64,000 bases of DNA, taken from assembly GCA_024752435.1 (NCBI GenBank), contig CP103023.1, positions 1,550,001 through 1,614,000 of the forward strand. The letters are read 5' to 3'. The position numbers and the translations under genes were made by a program. The DNA comes from Allantophomopsis cytisporea (lineage: Eukaryota > Ascomycota > Leotiomycetes > Phacidiales > Phacidiaceae). The first letter of the stretch is position 1, and each line of letters begins with the position of its first letter. This document shows positions 36,064 through 47,351 of the stretch, piece after piece. The notes under the pieces were generated by a model. That model saw only the letters and a list, made by a program, of their open reading frames with translations. It ran no database searches and was not told the DNA's origin.

Positions 36064-36581
36064 GACGACAACCTCTCAAAGTGGTCCTTTTTGGATAAAT
36101 GATATTTATGTATTATCACTCTTGAAACTTTGTATAGCTATCAATTTAGTGGCATTCGAAATAAAATTGGGAAATGAAGTAGAGATCTATGCCAGCAACG
36201 GTATTTATACTTAGATATGTCTAGGAGATGAAAATGTGATGAAAAGTGAGTTGACAAGTGAGTCACTCGAAGGGCGCGAACTGGCCGATGTTGATAAGTT
36301 TTCAGTATGTATTGAGATTACATTTATGGACATGCACGGACAGTCCGGAGAGGTGGGGTAAACACGTAACACAATCAATTGATTGAACTAAACTCTTGAC
36401 AGTAGTAATGTATGTAGCGAGCGTAAAGAGCTTGCACCAATATAGCTCTTTTGTGGTAGATTTATGACCGCCCTCAATTCCCCGGCATGACGCATATGAA
36501 TTTCGAATTTCCATACTTTGACTACAATTTACTGACGAGTTCCAAATTGACGACAACAACTTGAACAAAGGTACCGTAATC
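36064..36581. promoter_or_regulatory. Divergent promoter region
   Basis: About 520 AT-rich bases between the starts of the PLP enzyme and the Rqt4-like gene. No specific element is recognised. Confidence 0.45.
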
Positions 36582-38147
36582 ATGTCGTTATCACAACTCT
36601 CCCGCCTGCTTCCTCTGCCAGATTCTGATCTACAAGACCTTCTTGATTACGCTGCTACCCTTTCCAAAGAAGGTGCCGCCGAGCACTTCAATGGTATACT
36701 TGGAGAATCACCACAATCTATAGAGTTCATATCCTCATTCAATTCCCGCCGCAAAGATCCAGCCACAAAGCAGATCCCAACTACGACATCTACGCCATCC
36801 GATTCTTCTGGAGTTCCCAAACCGGTGCGCGGCCAGAAAAAGAAGAAAGCGCCGTTACATACGCCCCCACCTCGACAGATACAGAATACATATGCGGCGC
36901 AGGGACATGTCTACAATAAAAAGCAGGAGAACGATTACATCACAAAACGACCTGAATCAACGTTTGCGCTTTCAACACAGCCAGCGGCCGTCCAAGCACC
37001 TGTTCGAGCACCTCCCTCAGCAGCTGGGCCCTTGATTTCCGATCTCCCCAAGCCCTCGAAGAGCGCCACAAACTCCAAGAACAACTCACGAAATGCCTCG
37101 CCAGCACCACGTACCAAGGTCAATATCACAGGCGGGACTTCCATGAAGGGCGCATCAAAGGTCCTTGATGAACTCGACTCGGCCATCCGCTCGCTCGAAA
37201 TTCAGACAAATCCCAGCCTGCAAGACAACGACAAGCGGAAATGCAACTGCATAGCTACACGCCACCCTCTGCTTGCGGCGGCGCCGAACTGTACGAACTG
37301 TGGCAAGGTGATTTGCGTGAAGGAAGGTCTAGGACCATGTACGTTCTGTGGGACACCACTGTTAAGCGCTACAGAGATCCAGGGGATGATCCGCGAGCTG
37401 CGCGAGGAGCGTGGAAGAGAGAAGATGAACCTTGATCGCGCAGCACACAAACGAGCCGATGTATCGAAGACGCCGGCGCCATTTTCAAACCGTAATGGTG
37501 CGGCTATTGAGGCGTTGACGAACCAGAGTGCAGTGGATAAGGCGCTCATGCATAGGGATCGATTGCTTGGATTCCAGGCGCAGAATGCGAAGCGGACTAC
37601 TGTTCATGATGAAGCGGCTGATTTCGATACTCCTGAGGCGGGGCAGAGTATGTGGAGTACACCGCAGGAGAGAGCGCTCCAGTTGAAGAGACAGCAAAAG
37701 GTTCTGCGCGAACAGGAATGGAACGCGAAGCCGGAATGGGAGAAGAGAAGGCAGGTTGTAAGTATCGATTTGGTGGGTGGGAAGGCTGTTAAGAAGATGG
37801 GCTATGTCACGAAAGAAGAGGTGTTTGGGAAGGAAGAGGAGGATGAACAAATTGTGGAGACTCCAGATGATGGATACAATCAACCTCCGGCTGAATCGAG
37901 TGGGAATAGGAGCAAATCGAATTTCAGTCAAAACCCGCTTATGGGCAGCTTAATTAGGCCAGTTTATGATGTTGGTAAGGGGAAGGATAAGGCGGCTGGT
38001 GATAGTGAGGAGAGGAAGAAGAAGACTTGGAGACGAGTGCAGGATGATACGGAAGATAATGAGGCTGTAATCCTGGATGGTGGTATATTTGGAGGCAATG
38101 CTTCTGAGAGGAGACTGGGTGAGGAGGAGCATGCTGTTGGATCATAA
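36582..38147 (+). CDS. rqt4: TRIP4/ASC-1-type zinc-finger protein (Rqt4-like)
   Basis: Single exon, 521 residues from the ATG at 36582; an upstream TTG at 36561 was not used. The N-terminus (LPDSDLQDLLDYAATLSKEGAAEHF) resembles the CUE-like N-terminus of Rqt4. The C2HC5 zinc finger is at about residues 218-265: CNCIATRHPLLAAAPNCTNCG, then VICVKEGLGPCTFCGTPLL, the TRIP4 signature. In human cells TRIP4 is the ASC-1 complex subunit; in yeast its homologue Rqt4 belongs to the RQT complex that splits collided ribosomes. The rest is charged and disordered, with a Trp-containing WNAKPEWEKRRQVVSIDL segment. Family call firm, role inferred. Confidence 0.87.
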   Translation: MSLSQLSRLLPLPDSDLQDLLDYAATLSKEGAAEHFNGILGESPQSIEFISSFNSRRKDPATKQIPTTTSTPSDSSGVPKPVRGQKKKKAPLHTPPPRQIQNTYAAQGHVYNKKQENDYITKRPESTFALSTQPAAVQAPVRAPPSAAGPLISDLPKPSKSATNSKNNSRNASPAPRTKVNITGGTSMKGASKVLDELDSAIRSLEIQTNPSLQDNDKRKCNCIATRHPLLAAAPNCTNCGKVICVKEGLGPCTFCGTPLLSATEIQGMIRELREERGREKMNLDRAAHKRADVSKTPAPFSNRNGAAIEALTNQSAVDKALMHRDRLLGFQAQNAKRTTVHDEAADFDTPEAGQSMWSTPQERALQLKRQQKVLREQEWNAKPEWEKRRQVVSIDLVGGKAVKKMGYVTKEEVFGKEEEDEQIVETPDDGYNQPPAESSGNRSKSNFSQNPLMGSLIRPVYDVGKGKDKAAGDSEERKKKTWRRVQDDTEDNEAVILDGGIFGGNASERRLGEEEHAVGS

Positions 38148-38657
38148 CGATGAATATTCGTATCTCACTAGAAACTAGACAAAATACAAGTCACGAACCT
38201 GTAACGTATATTTGCAGTATATATACCACCTTATGGATTGCCTGCGATAGGTCAAGTGCTATAATCTTTGTCGGTTTTAGACGGACCTAGACCACGTGAA
38301 GTGAAACGTCAAAATGCCAAAAGGTCGGTCATTCTTAAGACATGATTTTGAGCCTCTGATGCACCATTCCTAAAATACCTGGCCGACAGGTCGACAGATG
38401 AGTATGTGATCTTCTCATTGTGTTCTCCAGTTTTCAAGGTATGCTAAAAAATGCATTTACACACGATTCCAAGCTCTTTGACAATCAGTAATCGGCGTAC
38501 AATGCACCAGAAAAATAATAACAGTAATGGTAATAATATGATCTATTTTAACACAAATTGTACAAGCCCATAGAAATCCCCGTATCAAATCAGCCGTATA
38601 ATTCGTGTATGCGCATTGGAACGCTCGCCGCGGCTAAGGAGCCTTACCATCCTACTT
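38148..38657. other. Intergenic between convergent genes
   Basis: About 510 bases containing the 3' ends of the Rqt4-like and glycine-zipper genes. No other structure found. Confidence 0.5.
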
Positions 38658-39395
38658 TCACGATGAGTCTGAGCTTTTACTGCTTTTGCTGCTTTTGCTG
38701 CTAGAACGAGAGCGGTGTTTACCGTGATGTCCGTGGTGTCCATGATGATCATGATGACCTGGAGGACCGTAGCCTCCTGGTCCACCCGGTGGTGGAGGTC
38801 CGCCATACCCGCCACCATATCCGCCTGGGCCACCTGGAGGTGGAGGTCCCCCATAACCACCTGGTCCTCCTGGTGGTGGTGGCCCGCCATAGCCTCTTGG
38901 TTCCTCGAAACCGCGTTGCCCGTGATGTCCGCCGTGGTGTCCACTGTGGTGTTGTGGTGGTCCACCGTATTGTTGCTGGCCTCCATAGCCTTGTTGTCCG
39001 CCGTATTGCGGCTGCTGGTGCTCATACTCCTTCTCCTCCTTCTTCTTCTTGTGGCGGGACTCGAGCATGTTGGCGCCAATAGCTCCGGCTATCACTCCAG
39101 CGGCTGTTCCGAGAAAGCCACCGCCTGCTTCGTGGCCCACAAAGGCTCCTGCTCCACCGCCTATAAGCGTTGCGCCGAGTCCTCTCTCACCCTCAGCACC
39201 CTCTTGACCTGCAGCATAATTTGGTTGGCCACTTGCGTAGTTTGGCTGGCCGGCTGCATAGTTTGGTTGGCCAGTATGGGTTTGGTTGTTGTAGGACTGG
39301 TTCTGGCCGTATTGTGGCTGCTGTTGGTTGTAGTTGTGCTGGCCCTGATTGTAGCCGTTACCGCCGCTATTGCCGTAATAATCGTTGGCAGACAT
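38658..39395 (-). CDS. Glycine-zipper, Gly/Pro/His-rich repeat protein
   Basis: Single exon, 245 residues from the ATG at 39395 (MSANDYYGNSGG). The N-terminus is Gln/Asn/Tyr-rich with three QPNYA(A/S)G repeats. The centre, LGATLIGGGAGAFVGHEAGGGFLGTAAGVIAGAIGA, is a glycine-zipper segment of the kind that packs in or on membranes, followed by KHKKKKEEKEYEH-like charges. The C-terminal half has repeats of GGPPPPGGPGGYG and a His-rich run (HHDHHGHHGHHG) ending in Ser/Lys repeats. Such glycine-zipper proteins are common in filamentous fungi but have no settled function; stress-linked expression is suggested by the upstream elements listed separately. The composition is strongly biased, so homology searches would be noisy. 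Confidence 0.75.
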   Translation of the reverse strand: MSANDYYGNSGGNGYNQGQHNYNQQQPQYGQNQSYNNQTHTGQPNYAAGQPNYASGQPNYAAGQEGAEGERGLGATLIGGGAGAFVGHEAGGGFLGTAAGVIAGAIGANMLESRHKKKKEEKEYEHQQPQYGGQQGYGGQQQYGGPPQHHSGHHGGHHGQRGFEEPRGYGGPPPPGGPGGYGGPPPPGGPGGYGGGYGGPPPPGGPGGYGPPGHHDHHGHHGHHGKHRSRSSSKSSKSSKSSDSS

Positions 39396-39491
39396 AATGG
39401 ATGTAGAGATTAGATGTGTCTTGGAGGTGAGTGATGAAATCCTAAAGTTAAGAAAATGGAATGACAATCAAGGGAGAGGTGTTACTTGGCC

Positions 39492-39499
39492 TTTATATA
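39492..39499 (-). promoter_or_regulatory. TATA box of glycine-zipper gene
   Basis: TATATAAA on the minus strand, 97 bases upstream of the ATG at 39395. Confidence 0.55.
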
Positions 39500-39577
39500 A
39501 TACTCTATAATGGCGTGCGTTACGTAGGCTGATCATTTATGTTTGTCTTAGAATGAATAGTTGATCAGAAGCGGAGA

Positions 39578-39589
39578 AGGGGTCCCCCT
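39578..39589. promoter_or_regulatory. Paired STRE-like motif
   Basis: AGGGG (39578-39582) is followed by CCCCT (39585-39589), so the stress-response element core is present in both orientations about 185 bases upstream of the glycine-zipper gene and in its TATA context. Factor binding (Msn2/4-like) is inference. Confidence 0.4.
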
Positions 39590-42135
39590 CGGTCGTTGGT
39601 GCTAGCAAGCTATCCCTGCGAATGAAGTGCTGACTGCGTTCTGGCACGCCTCCCGCCCAAGCCGCACGTCTCCTCTCATACAGTAATCATCACCTCAATC
39701 AAATCATCCCCTCATCCGTTGACTTTCATAATTCAAAACAGGGCGGCTGAGCTATGCGAGTTACACACTTCATCCTTGCAGTTATCTTGCGAACCATTAC
39801 GCCATAACCATTCATCGAGCAGCATTGTCGCATCGTGAGATCGAAGAAGCTGAGAATGCATGGCAATGCTGTGGCTGTGTCTTGACGTTAGTTGCCTTCT
39901 CGCTCATTCACTGCTGGATCCGAGATCGCGCACAAGGCTGAGTGGCCCCCTCTATTCCTCTGCACCGCCATACATACCACCACCTACCTACCTTACCATA
40001 CTACGTACTTTACCCGTGCCCAAATGCTCTGCTCGCTCGCTCGCAAATTCACAGCGGTTTTCGGCAGCGCCAGCCGAATAGGGCTGCGTGGGCTGGAGCT
40101 ACTTGATACCAAGACCCCCAAAGCACATCGATGTTCGTCAAATCGAACTGAATCGAAGTCGTATGCATGCTCCACATCATCAGGGATGTGTGGACATATG
40201 TATGTATGCCCTGTCTTCGGTTGCAACAAATAGCCGCTCCTACTTGTGTTGAATGAGGATTGTAATGTGGATTGTAATTCATTCTCTTTCGTGCCTTTCA
40301 AATATGTAAATGGGAAGGATAAATAGCTTGTTTTCTGTTGTGCTGTTCCAGATCGTGCATTTCGAAATTTCAAGCATGTCGAATGAGCCCTATGAACTCT
40401 TGTAATCATCTGCCTTAAAAGCCTAGGAGAGAAGAGTCGGTACGTGATGTGCTCACTCAGAAAATGGTAAGAGAACGGAAAAGTGTTTGTGCTGCTCAAG
40501 TTTGTCTCATTCTCAAAGGTCGTAAATTCGAAGTTATGAATTCTATCAATACCATCGTCTGAAAGGATGGGCAGAAGACCACGAATACTCAGAGCGTCGT
40601 AAATATTTTCACTAGTGGTGAGCCAAGGTAACCTGGCTCGTATCTGCTTCACTGTGACAAAACCGGGTTGAGTTCACAATTCTTCGCACCTTTCGCTCTG
40701 TCTGATAGTTGCTCGCCAGTTTGGTGTTGTGGGTAAAGTCCGACTTGGTACACTCGACTCTCGACCATTTCCCTTAGGTCTTTTGAATGATACGGTGGCT
40801 GACAAGTATAACAGGACTTGCTTAGAAACGCATAAGATCGCAAGAACTTTGGAGATAGGCTCGATGTGGTGAATTGGTGCGAAGAGAAGGTATGTCGAGT
40901 CCTAATATAGAGACTTTGTTATATGATAGTTAGTTATTATATGTTTTCATATGTTACTTAACATACAATATCACAACAAAAACCGACTGTTACCGTCACA
41001 ATTCTCTCTGTAGGGCATGCCAGTAATTCATACTCCATTATCTTAATATAATACGGATAGAATACTTGCACCAAAATAGCCACAGCTGATATTTCTTCGC
41101 ATTTGGGAAAGTTAAATGATTGGAGATCCTGTGAGCTTGCTTTGCCACACCGGGTATAGCATCGTGTGGATGTTATTGCATAATGGATACTGGCATGAAT
41201 CAAGAATGTTTGCCATCGTCCTTTTATGAATAGAGTTCCCCAGTCGTCTCTTCACATTTAGACGATCGGATCTCAGAACATACGGACCACAAAACACACA
41301 GACAATACATAGATCCCTGCTCAAAATGCGGAGTATGAAGGTCAATAAAAAATCCATATATTGTATATTTGTTGGATGAGTACGAAGAATAGAATATAGG
41401 TGGTCGTGCCTGTTTCTTTCGAGGGCTCTTATTATGATAAAGTTTAGACAAGAGTGTCGAGGACGTACGTAGGTTGAAGTGCACGCACGCAACACCCCAA
41501 CGACACTCTCGCGCACACACATACAATACAGAAGCCGTTGAATAGTAAATAAATATATGAGGCCTTTGTTGGCCATCGGTATATTGATAATTCCAAGACA
41601 GCAACGATTTGTAATAAGACAAGAGGGAATATGATATGTCCTATGCCTTCTCATCCACTCGCATCACATTCTGTCATATTAATGTCCCAAAAACTTCTGG
41701 TATTGATAAATGTTGATGTTCGAGTGCTTTCACGCTCGCCTGACTCTCTCTGTACGTCAGGCCTCTCGGTTCCTGCAGACCATTGAGCGCTAAGCCTATT
41801 CTGGTAGGGCCACATTCAACTGTGGAGCTTCTTTGCTCTGCTCTGTCGAATTCTTGTGAATGGAACTCTTCGAATCTGCAGTGCAAAAGAACACTCTGCT
41901 CGAGACCCTCCAACCGCCGCGAAATCCAAATTCATTCTACAATCTTACAACCACAACTACAATCACCTAATCGCCATCCCGAAGTTCGATTATCGAACTC
42001 CGTCTATCAATACTTCACGCAGAAAATTTATCCGTACACCAAAGCGAAACTCTCGCGTCTTTCGTTCGCGACTTTCACACGACCACATTCGATACTTCCC
42101 TTTCGTCTGCGATCTTTAGCAAGCAAGCGTTCATC
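39590..42135. other. Large gene-poor region
   Basis: About 2.5 kb between divergently oriented genes. A 219-codon minus frame at 39993-40652 and a 180-codon minus frame at 41112-41654 are the longest; neither has a recognisable motif. The last part (about 41780-42135) is pyrimidine-rich and is probably the GYF-gene leader. Confidence 0.5.
39993..40652 (-). CDS. Unrecognised long open reading frame
   Basis: 219 codons open from an in-frame ATG in otherwise gene-poor DNA, with another open frame (40649-40843) directly upstream on the same strand in a different phase. A small intron might join them. No domain, signal or repeat is recognisable; the C-terminal part contains a Ser-run and basic residues. 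Its length is at the edge of what chance allows, so it is recorded as a low-confidence candidate. Confidence 0.2.
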   Translation of the reverse strand: MKQIRARLPWLTTSENIYDALSIRGLLPILSDDGIDRIHNFEFTTFENETNLSSTNTFPFSYHFLSEHITYRLFSPRLLRQMITRVHRAHSTCLKFRNARSGTAQQKTSYLSFPFTYLKGTKENELQSTLQSSFNTSRSGYLLQPKTGHTYICPHIPDDVEHAYDFDSVRFDEHRCALGVLVSSSSSPRSPIRLALPKTAVNLRASEQSIWARVKYVVW

Positions 42136-45100
42136 ATGCCTTCCAATATGCCTTCAAGCTTTGCTTCGGCAGCAGCAGGTCAATCGACGAACCGTCCTCC
42201 AAATGTGAGGGGCGATTCGGCTCGAGGAAGCGGGGACTGGTGAGCACTTCCGTTCCCTCACTATGAAGCTTCGTCATTTGTACTCGTTTTATACGCAAGC
42301 AGAGAAGTCTTCGACATGATTCGCCTTCTGTGCGATACTGTTGATCTCGTTATTGCGTTTATAGCCGCCGTCATTAGCTTTACATATGGCGTCATGATTT
42401 GCGTTGTCGAAGAATATTGGCTAACAGGTGATGGTCGATCTGTTAGGGTTCGAAGGGATAACAGGTCTACCAATGGTACTCTGACACTTCGAAGAACTTC
42501 GACGAACCCATTCGCTTCTTCACAGTCTGCAACAGAGTCCGGCTTGATAACCCCGGGTGCAGAGGTACCCCCGATACCATCTGCGAGTTACGATATGGAC
42601 AATCGCTACTCCAAGAACCAACTTCTCGATATTTTCAAGTTCCACTCCCAAAGCGAAATCTCGAACGGTAACGTTACGCGATTGTACGAGGACAAGTGGG
42701 ATCCAGGAAACACGAGCAATTCCAATGGAAGAGGTTGGGGGAAAACTAGTGATACCAGGGATAACACACATGGCCCCGATGCCTGCTGGGATGCGAGTGG
42801 ATCAGTGCAGCCCATAGGGCTGGAGGAGATGTCTCAGACGGAGAAGGACCTTTTTACTGGCGATGTCAACTCTCCCATGAAGCCACCGCCACAGAATACC
42901 AACAAGGATGCCAACACCCCAAATGCTGGTATCAATGGTAAGAAAGGCGTTGCGCAAGGGCAGCTCAACTCTCCATCTGCGAATCGACCTGGACCACGTC
43001 GTCGCGAGACAAGCGATGCCGCCTATAATAACTCAACTGCCTCACCAAGCGGTAATGGGCGCTTCCAACGCGACGAGAGCGGCTTTGCACCCTCACCATT
43101 CCTAAACCGCAAGGTGAATGATGCAAAGGAGGATGGTACCGATGAGAGTTCTGGGCGGGACGGTGGCTCCAAGTCATCCTTGCCTTTCGGAGGTCTGATG
43201 CGAAGCAACACCTCTGGAAGCGCTGCTGGTGGTCCATCCTCGCTATGGAATACTGGACCACCTAGTGCTGGAGTTCCGAGCATGGGCAGCTTTGGTAGCT
43301 TTGCATTGCCAACGCCTCCCATTCAGCCAGGTACTCCAGGAGAGAAGAGGGGAGGATTTGGTGCTCTGAGGGGAGAAAGCCGTTTGGCTCATCTTATGCC
43401 AAAGGAGAGTTCAGAGGATATCGCTGGCAAAGCTGCTGACCAAGCCAAACCACTAGACACTGCAAGGTCCTGGCGAGCAAGACCTCGTGTGGATACTGAT
43501 CCTTTTGGCGAGGATAGTGCGCAAAGTGGCAGCGCCGCTCTAGGTGGTGGACAGGATAGTAGCCCGCCTCTTGACCCTCATCGACGTGCTCCAGGTCTCG
43601 ATACCCCAACGAGACAAGCATCTGGCGATTTTGGGATGTCTGATGTTCCTGCTTTCCGTGACTTGGCTCAGCAACGTCGCGATACAAGCCAGCAGACTCC
43701 TCAGGGCCAAGATGCGCTCAGCCCAGTTGATACAAATCCTTATGCCAGTCCACCAGGTGCCGAGCGGGACGATCACGATGATAACGCTAGCCACGGAAGC
43801 GGCCCTGGAAGCCGACTTCAAGGCTTGGGTGGCATTCCTGAACATCCTTCAAGTGCTTTTGGAGGTCTGTCGCGTGGCTTCCCTGGAGGAGCATTCGATG
43901 GAAGTGACCGGAGTCAGACTTCTAGCGTTGGTCCATCAAAGGGATTCCCTTCCTTAGGTGGTCTTGGAGCAATCGGCGGCCTTGGGGGTTTGAGCGGATG
44001 GCCAACAAGTGCGAATGCATCTGGCACACCTGATCGTGAAAGATCGGGTTTCCAGGGTGCTTTTGGTTCATCTATTTTTAGCCCAATGGGTGACTTGCAA
44101 TCTCCAAGCCTTGGTGCTTTTGGGGCCGGACCGGGCGCCATACCAGGAAACCACAGCATTGGACGCGGTAGCAAACTTGGATCTCTTTTCCCAGCTGCTA
44201 TGCAAGCACAAATGCAAGGTGCTGAGCACGACAACCAGAACGAGAACGATCAGAGACAGCAAGGTGGCTTTGGAGCAGTTGGTCGCGGTGGTGTATTTGG
44301 CATGCCACCCAGACAGACTGACAGCCCAATGCAGGCTGGTCGTAACGCTTTTGAGGATCTCTTCCAAAACAACAACCAGCAGAGTGCGTTCTACTCGGCT
44401 GATGCTGCTCAGACATCTGGTCCATTACAGACATCGATTTCTGCTCCTTCCGGATTACCATTCTCGCAAAACCTCCCTGGTCAGCAAAAGCAACAATCCC
44501 AGGCATCATCTGACTCTGCCCAAAGTCAATTGCCTCAATCTCAGCAGCGAACTATGGTCATGCCTGACAGGATGAGATGGGTTTACCTTGATCCACAAGG
44601 TCAGACTCAAGGTCCATGGTCTGGGCTTGAAATGCACGACTGGTACAAAGCCTCTTTCTTCACGGCCGACCTTTCTGTGAAGAAGGTCGAAGATGCCGAG
44701 TTTGAGCCTCTTGGTCAGCTTATCCGCCGCATCGGAAACTCCAGAGAGCCATTCTTAGTCCCTCAAATTGGTGTCCCTCACGGTCCAGCAACTACGCAAG
44801 CTGGTGCACCATTCGCTCCAACTGCTGTTACGCCTGGTGTCACGGCACCTCAGCCAGGCTCTGTGCAGCCACCATTTGCAGGAGCATTCCCGAGCTTTGG
44901 AACCACTCTCACAGCAGAGCAACAGAATAACTTGGAGAGAAGAAAGCAAGAAGAGCAATACCTGATGGCACGTCAGAGAGAGTTCCTTGCTCAACAGCAG
45001 GTCAACATGAAACAGATGCAACTCCAAGGAGGTATTCCTTCTGCCTTGCATCACCACTCAAGTGCTCATAGCCTTCAAAGTCAACCCAGCTTCTCAAATA

Positions 45101-46932
45101 TCACTTCTCCTATTGGCATGCCACCACAAGCTCAACTCCCTGGGCAGGGTGTTGCCGGCTTTTTTGACAATGCCATTCGTCAACCACCATCTCAAGCTCC
45201 TCTGAATATGCCCCAGGACTTCTTTCGTGAGGAAGAGATGGCCCGCTTGAACTTGCAAGATCGTCAGCAATCATTCAATGCTGCACCTGGTGCAGGCCAG
45301 CAAGACCCTCGTCATGCTCAGCAAGTTGCTACCCTCCTCGCCCAGAAACAAGCACTCGAGCATGAAGCTGCTAGATTGGATCAGTTTCGCATGAACGAGC
45401 CACAAGGCCAACAAGGTCTTGACCGTCTCCGCGAGTTTGAGCAATTGAGAGCTCAGCATGATGCTGAACAAGATACTGCTTCGACCTCGAGTACTACTAA
45501 TGCTCCAATTGGCCCACCTCAACCACAGCGACAACAACAACAGCCATCTGAGGAGAGCCCAAAGTCTCCACCTGCAGTTGAGAAGGCCCCAGAACCAGAG
45601 GTACTCTCTTTGACACAACAAGTGCAGAAGGCTGCATCTGCCAAGCAGTCTCCAGCTCCTGCCCCACAGCCAGAGTCTCCTTGGGCAAAGGTCAATGTTG
45701 GACTTCCAATGCCATTCCCACCACCTCCTCAATCTACAACTCCATTGCCAGCACCAACTGCCCAGCGGGGTAGATCTACTTTGCCAGAAGCTCTGAATGT
45801 CGAATCCCGTTCTCGTTCTGAGACACCAGAGACTGCTGCTGCGGTAACTCCATCTGTTGCACCTTGGGCCAAGGAGCCCACGGAGGCACCGAAGGGTCCA
45901 TCCTTGAAGGAAATCCAGGAGGCAGAGGCTAAGAAGGCTGCCAAAGCTGAGGAGGCTGCTGCTGCTGCTCGAAGACAGCTTCTCGAGCAGGAAATGCGTA
46001 ACCAAACTGTTGCAGCTGCTCCAGCTCCGGGCTTGCCAACTACCTCTACGTGGGGTGCAAGTGCCTCACCATCCATTCCAACTACCTCTGCTTCTCCATG
46101 GGCCAAGCCCGTCGCTGCCAAGGCTCAGACACCTGCTGCATCTACCTCTGCTAGCAAGAAGACTCTTGCTGAAATTCAGAAGGAGGAAGAGCTTCGAAAG
46201 CAGAAGCTTGCTGCTGCTTCCGCTGCAGCGGTTTCCCCAGTACCACAGGGTGTATCAGGAGGTAAGCGTTACGCCGATCTCGCCAGCAAGCCATCCGCTA
46301 CTCCACCACCAGCCGTTGGTGGTGCTGCTTGGTCTACTGTTGGTGCTGGCGGCAAAGTCAAGATCCCAACTGGACCGGCCTCGTCCGTTCCTTCTCGCGC
46401 CCCAAGCTCTTCTGTCGCTCCAATCACCCCAGTTGCAAAGGTTGTCAGACCCGCTGTCGTCACTCGTACCCCTACTGCTGGAGCCCCAACCGGCCAGTCC
46501 GCTATCAACGCCGCCAACGCCGAGCTCACCAAGTGGGCCAAGGGTTCTTTGGCAAAGGGCCTGAACTCTGGCATGGATGGTAAGTGGTCTTTCCTCAATA
46601 AATCTAGAACAATGCTAATTATCACAGTTGACGAGTTCGTCTCTACGCTTCTTATCCTTCCTGCTGAGCCAACTATCATTGCCGATAGCGTCTACTCCGC
46701 CACTCAGCTCATGGACGGCCGCCGCTTCGCTGAGGAGTTCCTCCGCCGCCGCAAGCTTGCAGAGAAGGGTGTTATTGAGAGTGCCAGCACTGGTGTCAGC
46801 AACGGCTTCTCTACCGCCGGCGCATCTTCTACTGGCGGATGGAGTGAGGTCGCTAAGAAAGGCCCTCCAAAGGAGCCCGAGGCTGCTAGCGGCTTCAGAG
46901 TCGTTCCTGGCAAGAAGAAGGGAAAGAAATGA
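42136..46932 (+). CDS. GYF-domain protein (Smy2/Syh1/GIGYF-like)
   Basis: Large adaptor that binds Pro-rich ligands through a GYF domain; yeast Smy2/Syh1 and human GIGYF proteins act in mRNA repression and collided-ribosome response. Exons 42136-42239, 42447-46579 and 46628-46932 give 1513 residues. The start MPSNMPSSFASAAAG joins in phase through W-VRRDNRSTNGTLTLRR, which is typical of fungal orthologues; a spurious downstream ATG at 42316 lies in the 207-base first intron. The GYF domain is at about 741-800 (WVYLDPQGQTQGPWSGLEMHDWY). It is surrounded by long disordered Gly/Pro/Gln/Ser-rich sequence, an IFKFHSQSE-like N-terminal motif and a Gln-rich coiled region. The C-terminus has a conserved helix-rich end (VDEFVSTLLILPAEP). 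The second intron is 48 bases, in frame and without a stop. Confidence 0.9.
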
Positions 46933-47351
46933 ACGGATTGATATGATGCTTTCTATTCATAGCGTTGGCTTCGTAGAACTTGGGTATGCGTTTACAAGTG
47001 CTGTACAAGCGGCTTTTGCTGTCACGACTATTGTATGAGTTTTCAACAAAGGCATGCGTACTGTACTTATGAAATTTTTCTCATACTCAATATCGTCCAA
47101 GTAAATCGTGATTGTTTAATTTTGATATACATTGAATGCAACCGTTAAAAATCAACCAATTTAGGACTCGTAGAATAATTAGCGTAGAGTGGAGATTCAT
47201 TGTCATCATAATATATAACACCACAGCAAGTCCATGATTATGCAAGTCTGTTGTTTTAAAAGTTCTTCCCCTTCCACATCGCTCAACAAGCTGGATCTTT
47301 TGTTTAATACACGTATATTACATTTTCGCCTTCCTTTCCTTTCATGTGAAT
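46933..47351. other. Intergenic between convergent genes
   Basis: About 420 AT-rich bases with the 3' ends of the GYF and hsp10 genes. Nothing else seen. Confidence 0.5.

Noticed and set aside
41112..41654. A 180-codon minus-strand frame
   Set aside because: It is Cys/Arg/Ile-rich with no recognisable domain, overlaps another frame (41224-41622) and has no sign of coding constraint.
42316..42446. Hydrophobic N-terminus of the GYF ORF (starting at 42316)
   Set aside because: This segment is in the first intron; the true start at 42136 joins to the conserved VRRDNRSTNGT.
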